A stretch of DNA of 64,000 bases from Hydrogenophilus sp. (lineage in GTDB: Bacteria; Pseudomonadota; Gammaproteobacteria; Burkholderiales; Thiobacillaceae), in the NCBI GenBank assembly GCA_020725265.1, contig DYFK01000012.1:37771-101770 (forward strand), in the 5' to 3' direction. Of the stretch, positions 1-6,028 are shown one piece after another (position 1 is the stretch's first letter; every line of letters begins with the position of its first letter). Both the position numbers and the translations under genes were made by a program. The notes under the pieces were generated by a model. It was not told where the DNA came from and did no database searches. It saw only the letters and a list, made by a program, of their open reading frames with translations.

Positions 1-71
1 CCGAGGGCAACGACCTGATCGAGCGCACCGAGAACGGCGGCTCCTTCATCTGGAAAATCCGGAAGGCCTGA
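1..71 (+). CDS. TusA-like sulfur carrier protein, C-terminal end only (partial)
   Basis: The first 71 bases hold the last 22 codons of a gene that begins before the window; the readable frame starts at base 3 and stops with TGA at 69-71. The residues end in NGGSFIWKIRKA. TusA/SirA-family sulfur carriers commonly end in a similar acidic stretch followed by a Gly-Gly, an aromatic/hydrophobic strand and an I-R-K ending. The stop is 3 bases before the next start, so it is the upstream member of the DsrE-like cluster. TusA proteins carry persulfide sulfur on an N-terminal cysteine, which lies outside the window. The family call rests on the tail pattern and the neighbours only. Confidence 0.5.
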   Translation, partial: EGNDLIERTENGGSFIWKIRKA

Positions 72-74
72 GTC

Positions 75-386
75 ATGCGACTGGGCATCGTCATCACCGA
101 CGAGGGCTATCTGCCCACCGCCAACGGCCTGCTCGACGCGGCCGGCGCGCGTGGCTGGGACACCCTCTGCTTTCTCACCGACACCGGCGTCAACCTGCTC
201 GCCGATGCCGGTTTCGTGGCGCGCGCCAAGGCGCGGCCGAACAGCGTGTCCCTGTGCGAACACAGCGCCGAGCGCTACGCCGAGGGACGTTTCGATCTGA
301 ACGGCCTGGCCGACGTGGTCATCGTCGGCGGCCAGTACCAGGATGCCGAACTCGTGCGCAAGTGCGACCAGGTTCTGGTCTTCTGA
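75..386 (+). CDS. DsrE-like sulfur-relay protein
   Basis: A 103-residue cytoplasmic protein with no signal peptide. It has the DsrE/TusD-type alpha/beta layout: a first strand (RLGIVITDEG), a helix, a second strand (DTLCFLTDTG), a cysteine in SLCEHSAERY near residue 62, and a last strand (DQVLVF) reached through VVIVGGQYQDAEL. DsrE-family proteins pass persulfide sulfur between carriers in sulfur-oxidation and tRNA-thiolation pathways. The gene starts 3 bases after the TusA-like stop and is followed 9 bases later by the next ORF, so it is clearly co-transcribed. Cys62 is the obvious candidate sulfur acceptor, by analogy. Substrate and direction of transfer are not shown. Confidence 0.6.
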   Translation: MRLGIVITDEGYLPTANGLLDAAGARGWDTLCFLTDTGVNLLADAGFVARAKARPNSVSLCEHSAERYAEGRFDLNGLADVVIVGGQYQDAELVRKCDQVLVF

Positions 387-395
387 GGGCACGAC

Positions 396-656
396 ATGGC
401 CGATCAAAAACGCATTCTGATGGTGGCCGTGCAAAAGCCGGTCGAAGCCCTGCGCATGGCCAGCGGTCTGACCCTGCTCGACGACGCCGTGTCCATCGCC
501 GCCTGGGGCCGGTTGCCGGAAGGCGCCGAAGCCGCCGAGCAGATGGAAGCCCTGGAATTCGCCGAGGTGCCGGTCGCCGAGCTCGACCCCGCCGCCGACG
601 CGCTGGCCGCCCTGGCCAGCCGGATCATCGACAGTGACGTGGTGTATTGCGTATGA
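396..656 (+). CDS. Small DsrE/F-like protein of the sulfur-relay cluster
   Basis: An 86-residue soluble protein opening with a strand (KRILMVAVQKP) and a helix rich in Ala and Leu, and ending in SRIIDSDVVYCV, so its only cysteine is the next-to-last residue. That shape is compatible with a shortened DsrE/DsrF fold, but I see no diagnostic motif. It is 9 bases after the DsrE-like gene, and its stop overlaps the next start in an ATGA. A C-terminal Cys is how TusE/DsrC-type and some DsrF-type carriers present the reactive sulfur, so a carrier or docking role is a reasonable inference. Without a profile search it should be treated as hypothetical. Confidence 0.55.
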   Translation: MADQKRILMVAVQKPVEALRMASGLTLLDDAVSIAAWGRLPEGAEAAEQMEALEFAEVPVAELDPAADALAALASRIIDSDVVYCV

Positions 657-838
657 GCACGAACAAACAGGTATTGCTGATCGAAACCGGCCCCACCCCG
701 GCCATGCCGGGTCTGGCCGATGCCCTGCGCGCGGCCGGCGCGCGGGTGATGGAGTTGAATCTGGACGACCACGGCGCGCTGCTGGACGCCCTGGAACAAG
801 GCTGGATGCCGGTGGTGCTGAAGGCACCGACGGCCTGA
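653..838 (+). CDS. Small hypothetical protein ending the DsrE-like operon
   Basis: A 61-residue protein. ATG at 653 overlaps the previous stop (ATGA at 653-656), the normal sign of translational coupling; a TTG at 647 is a less likely start. It begins with a strand (KQVLLIETGPTP), followed by two Leu/Ala-rich helices and a last strand (MPVVLK). It is cysteine-free, so it cannot itself carry persulfide. Its place as third small gene recalls the third member of DsrEFH/TusDCB sets, but it is shorter than TusB/DsrH and shares no clear motif with it. I do not recognise the family. Confidence 0.5.
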   Translation: MSTNKQVLLIETGPTPAMPGLADALRAAGARVMELNLDDHGALLDALEQGWMPVVLKAPTA

Positions 839-849
839 CAGCGTTTTGC

Positions 850-868
850 CCGCGGCCACGTGCCGCGG
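850..868. terminator. Hairpin after the DsrE-like operon
   Basis: Arms CCGCGGC (850-856) and GCCGCGG (862-868) are perfect inverted repeats around a 5-base loop, beginning 12 bases after the stop at 838. There is no following T-run, so it may stabilise the 3' end or attenuate rather than act as a full intrinsic terminator. Confidence 0.35.
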
Positions 869-942
869 TGGAGGTTGCGCATGACCGCGACCGTCGGCGA
901 TGCCGATGGCCGTGGCGGGCCAGCCACTATGGGAGCGCCGGT

Positions 943-956
943 TTCCCGATCGGGAA
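943..956. promoter_or_regulatory. 14-base palindrome upstream of the rhodanese lipoprotein gene
   Basis: TTCCCGATCGGGAA at 943-956 is a perfect palindrome ending 37 bases before the ATG at 994. It is a plausible operator for a dimeric regulator of the rhodanese lipoprotein gene. No clear sigma-54 or sigma-70 promoter could be picked out beside it. Confidence 0.35.
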
Positions 957-993
957 GAACGGCGCGGGCTTGAGATTGGATGGAGGATTTTCG

Positions 994-2484
994 ATGAACA
1001 TGCGCATCAACAAGGGCCTGACCGGCTTGACCGTTCTGGCCATGGCCATGGGCCTGCACGGCTGCGGCGGCGGCGGCGAGGACAAGAGCTCGACGGCCAG
1101 CCAGATCGTGGTGAACACGCCAGCGATGCTGGCCCAGGTATCCGCCGATGACTACAACCAGAACGTCAACGGCCTGATCACGGCCGCGACGTTGAAGCGC
1201 TGGAAGGACGACTGGACCAACCAGCGACCCGCCGGCATCACCGGCAAGCTGGTCATCATCCAGGTCACCGCCGGACCGGCTGGCGCCGAATACATCAAGC
1301 CGAACGGCAGCAACGTCTTCACCTACCTGTCGCCCGGAAGCGAATGGACCCAGGTCCGCACCAACGGCGTCATCGAGACCATTCAGGTGGTGCCGGACGG
1401 CGCCCAGATGGATGGCATCTTCAAGAAATACAACATCGACCCGACCAAGGACATGATCGTGGTCGCCATGGGTACCGGCAGCACCGGCAACGCCATGGCC
1501 CAGGGTCGGGTCTGGTACGCGCTGCGCTACTGGGGGGTCGACAAGAAGAACATCGCCATCCTCAACGGCGGCAACCAGTGGCTGAACGGCAACGGCCTGG
1601 CGGCCGAGGACTTCCAGGCCGCCGCCAGCACCGCGCCCAACAACGGCGTGTTCTCGGTGCGCCAGCTGATGGTCGACAACACCCAGCTCCAGGCCACGGT
1701 CGAGGACATGCTGAGAATCCTGCCGTCGTCCGATGTCAACGTGAAGAACGACGGCATCCTGATCTGGGACGCGCGCAGCCTCGCCCAGTACAGCGCCGGC
1801 GAGAAGCTCGAATTCGGCGAGGACACCAACACCGACGTCGCCGGCAACCAGTCCTGCGCCACGGCGTTCTGCGACCCGGTCAACCCGAACAATTACCAAC
1901 AGTTCTTCCAGAACGGCGGCTCGCGCCAAGGCCATCCGTGGGGTACCCTGCAACTCCAGTACACCCACATGCTGGATTCCAGCAAGGGCTGGGCCTACCG
2001 GCCCAAGGCCGAGCTGGCCGCGCTGCTGGCGGGCCACACCAACGCCCAGGGCATCGGCTTCGTCGACGGCGGCTACAACCTGGTCGGCGCCGGCAATGCC
2101 TACCAGGAAGGCGACACCATTTACGCCTACTGCGAGACCACCTTCCGCGCCATGATCACCGGCGTGGTCAGCGCGGTCATCCTGGGCAAGCCGACCCGTT
2201 TCTACGATGGCGCCATGGTCGAATGGAACTCGCTGTCCTATCTGCCCGACCAGAACGGCAACTACCTGCTGCCGGCCGACTCGCCATGGCGCACCGACAT
2301 CAAGTCGTTCTACCGCCCCGCCGCCAGCAACACCCTGGTGGCGCCACGCACCATCACCAACGCCTATGCGACCACGACCAACGCCGCGATCAACGCCGAC
2401 AAGGCCTACAAGACCGGCGAGACCATCGGCGGTGGTGGCGGTGGTGGCGGTGGTGGCGCGCCATCCAACCCCTGCGGTGGCTGA
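994..2484 (+). CDS. Exported rhodanese-like (sulfurtransferase) lipoprotein
   Basis: A 496-residue protein starting at ATG 994, with GGAGG at 982-986 as ribosome binding site. An N-terminal signal peptide ends in a lipobox-like LHGC, with Cys24 as the lipidated residue, followed by Gly-rich and Ser/Thr linkers. The mature part has two rhodanese-type regions. The first includes KDMIVVAMGTGSTGNAMAQ and an RVWYALRYWGVDKKNIAILNGG segment typical of tandem rhodaneses. The second includes GILIWDARSLAQYSAGE and the active-site loop IYAYCETTFRAM, with Cys380 as the predicted persulfide-forming residue. Rhodaneses move sulfane sulfur from thiosulfate or similar donors to thiophilic acceptors; this copy would act in the periplasm or outer membrane. 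It ends in ten glycines and SNPCGG. Context with multiheme cytochromes and a porin recalls the rhodanese-family lipoprotein ExtH of Geobacter. Substrate unknown. Confidence 0.8.
   Translation: MNMRINKGLTGLTVLAMAMGLHGCGGGGEDKSSTASQIVVNTPAMLAQVSADDYNQNVNGLITAATLKRWKDDWTNQRPAGITGKLVIIQVTAGPAGAEYIKPNGSNVFTYLSPGSEWTQVRTNGVIETIQVVPDGAQMDGIFKKYNIDPTKDMIVVAMGTGSTGNAMAQGRVWYALRYWGVDKKNIAILNGGNQWLNGNGLAAEDFQAAASTAPNNGVFSVRQLMVDNTQLQATVEDMLRILPSSDVNVKNDGILIWDARSLAQYSAGEKLEFGEDTNTDVAGNQSCATAFCDPVNPNNYQQFFQNGGSRQGHPWGTLQLQYTHMLDSSKGWAYRPKAELAALLAGHTNAQGIGFVDGGYNLVGAGNAYQEGDTIYAYCETTFRAMITGVVSAVILGKPTRFYDGAMVEWNSLSYLPDQNGNYLLPADSPWRTDIKSFYRPAASNTLVAPRTITNAYATTTNAAINADKAYKTGETIGGGGGGGGGGAPSNPCGG
2428..2457 (+). 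repeat. Ten-glycine codon tract (9-base unit repeated)
   Basis: Ten glycine codons near the 3' end of the rhodanese gene are written as one GGC followed by three copies of GGT GGT GGC. A tandem 9-base unit like this can change length by slippage without breaking the frame, so the tail may vary between strains. Confidence 0.8.
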
Positions 2485-2518
2485 CGCCGGTCACGTTCTT
2501 CTTGTTGCATACTCCTTT

Positions 2519-2550
2519 GGCCCACGAATTTCGTGGGCCTTTTTTCTTTT
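2519..2550 (+). terminator. Rho-independent terminator after the rhodanese gene
   Basis: A stem GGCCCACGA (2519-2527) pairs with TCGTGGGCC (2531-2539) and is followed directly by a run of T (TTTTTTCTTTT). This is a strong intrinsic terminator, 35 bases after the stop. It separates the rhodanese gene from the pentaheme cytochrome gene, which therefore needs its own promoter or read-through. Confidence 0.9.
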
Positions 2551-2599
2551 TCCGGGAACCGCCAACCGCCCTTCCCTCCGCTCCGGAAACCGACACGAG

Positions 2600-3841
2600 A
2601 TGTTCCCGACCTCCGTCTCCCGCCTGTCGACGCGGCCCGCGTGGCTCGCGCTCCTCCTACTGACCGTCCTGCTCGCCACTGGCTGTGGCGACAAGCCGGA
2701 ACCGGCCATCGAGGCGTTCCTGGCCCGCCACTGGGCCGATCCGCTACCGCCCCAGGGCTCGCCGCCGGCAGGCTATTCGGCGCTGGAAGCCTCGCTCGAC
2801 CCCGACGCCTGCGGCCAGTGCCATACCGAACAGCACGCCGGCTGGCGGACCAGCCTGCACAGCCGCGCCATGGGACCCGGCCTGCTCTGGCAACTCAAGC
2901 TGATGGACCAGGACCAGGGCAACCGCTGCCTGCGCTGCCACGCGCCGCTGGCCGAGCAGAAGGCCCTGCTGGCGCTGGAGCACGGCTGGCCGAACGCCCC
3001 CACCGAGCCGCCACCCGACTACGTCCCCGCCGATCTCGGCCATCGCGGCCTGATCTGCGCCGCCTGCCACGTGCGCGAACATCGCCGCTTCGGCCCGCCA
3101 CCGCGCGGCGAGAACAACCAGGACGGTCCGCATGGCGGCTTCACCATCGCGCCCGCCTTCCAGGACAGCCGGTTCTGCGCGCATTGCCACCAGTTCCCGG
3201 ACGACGGGCCGCGCATCGCCGGCAAATTGCAGGAAAACACCTACCAGGAATGGCTGGCCAGTCCCTATGCCCGCGACGGCGACGGCAAACGCACCTGCCA
3301 GGACTGCCACATGCCCGACCGCCGCCACCTCTGGCGCGGCATTCACGATCCGGAGATGACCCGGAGCGCGATCGAGACCACGCTCGACGTCATCCCGCTC
3401 GGCGGCGACCGCTACGAGGCGCGAGCGCGCGTGCGCAACAGCGGCGCCGGCCATCACTTCCCCACCTACATGGTGCCGAAGGTCGAGCTCCTGTTCAGTC
3501 TAGATGGCACCGAGGGCGCCCCCCGCGAACTCGGCCGCCATCTGATCGGCTGGCAGGTCGACACCGCGATCACGCGGGAAATCGCCGACACCCGCATCCC
3601 CGCCGGCGAAACCCGCGAATTCCGGCAGGCGTTCAACGCCCCCGTCGGCGGCGACTGGCGGATCGAGCTGGTCCTGCGCGTGATTCCCGGCGAACACTAC
3701 GAGCGCATCTATCGCGACAGCCTGAGCCGCGCCGACCGGCTGCCGGCCGAAGCCGTGCCGCTGTTGCGACGCGCGCTCGTCGAAACCGAGGCGGGGCGCT
3801 ACGAACTGGCGCGACTGGAAGCCGGCCCCGCGCGGCCCTGA
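2600..3841 (+). CDS. Pentaheme cytochrome c lipoprotein
   Basis: A 413-residue exported cytochrome. ATG 2600 opens a signal peptide whose hydrophobic core (WLALLLLTVLLATGC) ends in a lipobox-like ATGC, giving Cys29 as probable lipid anchor. The next residue is Gly, not Asp, so outer-membrane sorting is plausible. Five CXXCH heme sites lie at residues 71-75, 110-114, 153-157, 193-197 and 233-237. From about residue 255 a beta-rich domain follows, containing VRNSGAGHHFPTYMVP, a motif I recognise from the C-terminal domains of other multiheme cytochromes. It probably carries electrons at or across the outer membrane. It follows a strong terminator and precedes the sigma-54 promoter, so it is its own transcription unit. 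Exact family not assigned; it could play the ExtK/ExtL part of an Ext-like conduit. Confidence 0.85.
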   Translation: MFPTSVSRLSTRPAWLALLLLTVLLATGCGDKPEPAIEAFLARHWADPLPPQGSPPAGYSALEASLDPDACGQCHTEQHAGWRTSLHSRAMGPGLLWQLKLMDQDQGNRCLRCHAPLAEQKALLALEHGWPNAPTEPPPDYVPADLGHRGLICAACHVREHRRFGPPPRGENNQDGPHGGFTIAPAFQDSRFCAHCHQFPDDGPRIAGKLQENTYQEWLASPYARDGDGKRTCQDCHMPDRRHLWRGIHDPEMTRSAIETTLDVIPLGGDRYEARARVRNSGAGHHFPTYMVPKVELLFSLDGTEGAPRELGRHLIGWQVDTAITREIADTRIPAGETREFRQAFNAPVGGDWRIELVLRVIPGEHYERIYRDSLSRADRLPAEAVPLLRRALVETEAGRYELARLEAGPARP

Positions 3842-3844
3842 ACG

Positions 3845-3869
3845 ATCGGCGGCCACGCGGGCCGCCGAT
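3845..3869. terminator. 10-bp perfect hairpin after the pentaheme cytochrome gene
   Basis: ATCGGCGGCC (3845-3854) and GGCCGCCGAT (3860-3869) form a perfect stem with loop ACGCG, starting 4 bases after the stop. There is no T-run. It may end the cytochrome transcript. It also lies about 100-120 bases upstream of the sigma-54 promoter, so an enhancer role cannot be excluded. Confidence 0.5.
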
Positions 3870-3928
3870 TGCAAATTGAAAGATTGCGCTCCGCGATCCC
3901 GGTCGTGCAATCCGGAGAAATCCTGGCG

Positions 3929-3944
3929 AACGACGCAAGTCGTT
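3929..3944. promoter_or_regulatory. Inverted repeat upstream of the sigma-54 promoter (possible activator site)
   Basis: AACGAC (3929-3934) and GTCGTT (3939-3944) are perfect inverted half-sites separated by GCAA, ending 22 bases before the -24 element. This is a candidate binding site for the sigma-54 activator encoded at 7510-8919. It is closer to the promoter than most NtrC-type enhancers, so the assignment is tentative. Confidence 0.35.
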
Positions 3945-3966
3945 GATATACCAAGTCAATACCGGG

Positions 3967-3982
3967 TGGCACGACACGTGCT
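3967..3982 (+). promoter_or_regulatory. Sigma-54 (RpoN) promoter for the small protein-triheme-porin operon
   Basis: TGGCACG at 3967-3973 is a perfect -24 element. After four bases GTGCT follows at 3978-3982, which keeps the essential GC of the -12 element (consensus TTGCW, one mismatch). GG and GC are exactly 12 bases apart, as sigma-54 requires. Expected transcription start is near 3993, giving a leader of about 30 bases before the ATG at 4022. A sigma-54 activator gene lies about 3.5 kb downstream. Confidence 0.75.
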
Positions 3983-4021
3983 TTAGACGATCGTCGAGTA
4001 GACAGAAGCGATCGGTATTCC

Positions 4022-4294
4022 ATGCGATTCACCGCTGTTTCCTGGGTGATGGCCCTGACCCTGGCGCTGACGACGGCAAGTGTCGGCGCGGCCGGGCCGG
4101 ATCAGCCCCGCCTCAAGTTCCGCGCGAAAGGGCCGGTGTGCTCCTGCGCTTCGGGCATGAGCGAGGCGGATATCAGCAAGGCCTGGGAAGCCCGATTCGC
4201 GCAAACCAGGGACGACCGGCCGGAAGCATCGGACGACCGTCCCGCAACCCGTGACGAGCAGAGGAGAGGGGTAGATGAAACGCAACCAAGGTAA
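4022..4294 (+). CDS. Small secreted protein with CSC motif
   Basis: A 90-residue protein. The start at 4022 gives a clean signal peptide (MRFTAVSWVMALTLAL through TTASVGAAG), so the mature protein of about 66 residues is periplasmic. It carries one Cys-Ser-Cys motif in GPVCSCASGMSEADISKAW and then a charged, Arg/Asp-rich tail that looks disordered. It is the first gene behind the sigma-54 promoter and overlaps the triheme cytochrome gene by 20 bases, so the three downstream genes are one operon. The CSC pair could bind metal, form a disulfide or accept sulfur. I do not recognise the family. By position it corresponds to the small protein of Ext-type clusters, but no homology is claimed. Confidence 0.7.
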   Translation: MRFTAVSWVMALTLALTTASVGAAGPDQPRLKFRAKGPVCSCASGMSEADISKAWEARFAQTRDDRPEASDDRPATRDEQRRGVDETQPR

Positions 4295-4748
4295 GGGATT
4301 CTTCGCAAGGTTCTGGCGCGGCGGCGTCATATTGTCGGTGCTGGCGTTGAGCGCCGTCCTGCTGGCCGGTCTGGCCGGACGGGAGGCCGACGAGCCGGCC
4401 GTGGTCGCCGGCTGGGGCGCGGAAGCGACCTCCGCGCTGGCCGAAGGCGCCAGGTGGCTGTCACCGATCGCGCTGGCCAATGCCTGCGGCCTGGGCGCGT
4501 CGAGCTGCTTCAAGTGCCACAACGGCAAGCGCGCGGCCGCGCCGAACATGGACGCCACGAAATCGCCCTGGCACGCCCAGCACGCCAAGGTGAACAACTC
4601 GTGCGTCGGCTGCCACAAGGGCAACCTGCGGATCATGAAGGAAGACATGGCGCACAAGAACATGCTCGCCAAGCCGCGCGACAACACCGACCAGGTCTGC
4701 GCAAGTTGCCACAAGGGCGACCTGAACAAAGTCCAAGCCGCCTACTAA
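4275..4748 (+). CDS. Membrane-anchored triheme cytochrome c
   Basis: A 157-residue protein starting at ATG 4275 behind a GAGGAGAGG ribosome binding site. Residues 13-35 (FWRGGVILSVLALSAVLLAG region) form an uncleaved N-terminal anchor or long signal peptide, placing the rest in the periplasm. Three CXXCH sites are at residues 78-82, 110-114 and 142-146, with extra histidines (His100, His103, His127) available as distal ligands, as in c7-type triheme proteins. Cys71, shortly before the first heme site, is unpaired with any heme. It would relay electrons in the periplasm, likely between inner-membrane donors and the outer-membrane cytochrome/porin. It overlaps the preceding gene and is 22 bases from the porin gene. 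Confidence 0.85.
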   Translation: MKRNQGKGFFARFWRGGVILSVLALSAVLLAGLAGREADEPAVVAGWGAEATSALAEGARWLSPIALANACGLGASSCFKCHNGKRAAAPNMDATKSPWHAQHAKVNNSCVGCHKGNLRIMKEDMAHKNMLAKPRDNTDQVCASCHKGDLNKVQAAY

Positions 4749-4770
4749 TCCCCCTCAGGAGCGAACCGAC

Positions 4771-5964
4771 ATGAATCATTCCAAGACCCCGCGCAAAGCC
4801 GTCTCCCCGCTCGCCCGCGCCTGCGCCATCGGCGTGGTCGCCGGCCTGCTGCCGCTGACCGCCACCGCCGGTCCGACCTTCGAGTTCGGCGAGCAAGGCT
4901 CGCTGACCATCTCCTACGCCCTGCAGGGCTGGTTGCAGCAACGCGATTTCACCTCGGCGAACGATTCCGGTTCGTCGACCGACGCCTTCCTGCGCCGCAA
5001 CCGCCTCACCTTCACCGGCCAGTACAACGATTACGTGGGCTTCTATGCCCAGCTCGAAGCTGGCAACGACAGCCGTCTGGGCAACGACAACAAGAGCGTC
5101 TACTACCGCGATGCTTACGTCACCCTGGATTACCGCGACGACCTGCGTTTCATCGTCGGCCGCTTCAAGAACACCTTCTCGCGCGAGAACCTGGAAGCCT
5201 GCCTGGAGCCGCTGACCATGGACCGCGCCGAGGCGCTCGCCTACACCCCTTGGGGCGGCAGCCGCGACACCGGTCTGGCGGTCTGGGGCAACCTGATGGA
5301 TGCCAGATTCCAGTACCGGGTGATGATCGCCGACGGCCGCGAGGGCGACGTGGTCGCCAAGGACAACCCGCGCCTGACCGCGCGTGTCCACTACAGCTTC
5401 TGGGAACCGGAATTCAACTACGGCTACCTGGGCACCTACCTGGGCACCCAGAAGGTGCTGACCATCGGCGCCGCCTACGACAAGCAGGATGGCGTCGCCT
5501 ACGGCAACTACCCGTCGCGCAGCGACGTCAAGGACTACAAGGCCTGGACCATCGACGCGTTCATGGAGTATCCGACCGCGAGCGGCGTCTACACGCTGTC
5601 CGGCGCTACCTTCAAGTACGACACCGGCGATGTCTTCAACCAGACGCCCGATCCGGAAATGGCGGTCAACAGCGACCTCAAGGGCTATTACGTGAAGGCC
5701 GGCTACATGCTGCCGGGCAAGGTCGGCAACGGCCGCCTGCAATTCTTCGCGCGCCATGAGAAATCCGATTACGGCGCCAAGACCGGCAACGTCGAGTACT
5801 ACGACCAGACCTGGAACAGCATCGGCGCCAACTACTACCTGGACGGCCAGAAGCTGAAGGTCAGCTTCGAATACGCCAAGATCGATTTCGACAACAACCA
5901 CCCGACCAACCCGGCCTTGCAGGATTACAATCAGGCCACGCTGGGCCTCCAGTTGATCTTCTGA
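4771..5964 (+). CDS. Outer-membrane porin of the cytochrome cluster
   Basis: A 397-residue protein with a signal peptide ending in LPLTATAGP and a mature chain of alternating strands. It has an N-terminal strand FEFGEQGSLTISYALQGWLQQRDF and repeated aromatic-girdle strands, and it ends in QATLGLQLIF, with a C-terminal Phe as in Omp insertion signals. Strand patterns such as DDLRFIVGRFKNTFSRENL resemble the phosphate-selective porin O/P-like superfamily. A good ribosome binding site (CAGGAG, 4756-4761) precedes ATG 4771. Within this operon it is the natural outer-membrane channel for the secreted cytochromes, or the uptake pore for an oxyanion substrate. In Geobacter the porin ExtI in an analogous cluster is linked to selenite/tellurite handling. 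That comparison rests on gene layout, not on an alignment. Confidence 0.85.
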   Translation: MNHSKTPRKAVSPLARACAIGVVAGLLPLTATAGPTFEFGEQGSLTISYALQGWLQQRDFTSANDSGSSTDAFLRRNRLTFTGQYNDYVGFYAQLEAGNDSRLGNDNKSVYYRDAYVTLDYRDDLRFIVGRFKNTFSRENLEACLEPLTMDRAEALAYTPWGGSRDTGLAVWGNLMDARFQYRVMIADGREGDVVAKDNPRLTARVHYSFWEPEFNYGYLGTYLGTQKVLTIGAAYDKQDGVAYGNYPSRSDVKDYKAWTIDAFMEYPTASGVYTLSGATFKYDTGDVFNQTPDPEMAVNSDLKGYYVKAGYMLPGKVGNGRLQFFARHEKSDYGAKTGNVEYYDQTWNSIGANYYLDGQKLKVSFEYAKIDFDNNHPTNPALQDYNQATLGLQLIF

Positions 5965-5985
5965 TCGACCGGACAGCCTGCGCGG

Positions 5986-6011
5986 ACGGCCGCCCGGTGA
6001 CGGGCGGCCGT
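5986..6011 (+). terminator. 11-bp hairpin after the porin gene
   Basis: ACGGCCGCCCG (5986-5996) pairs perfectly with CGGGCGGCCGT (6001-6011) around a GTGA loop, 21 bases after the porin stop. Only a short T stretch follows (GTCGTTT), so termination may be partial and allow some transcription into the histidine kinase gene at 6029. Confidence 0.65.
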
Positions 6012-6028
6012 GTCGTTTCCGGGCTTCG

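Noticed and set aside
625..2037. A 470-codon minus-strand open frame over the rhodanese gene
   Set aside because: It is a shadow frame; the plus-strand frame has a ribosome binding site, signal peptide, lipobox and rhodanese active-site Cys.
3967..3982. parS or E-box-like reading of the CACGTG inside the sigma-54 promoter
   Set aside because: Only the central six bases match; the flanks do not resemble TTT...AAA, and the -24/-12 spacing explains the sequence.
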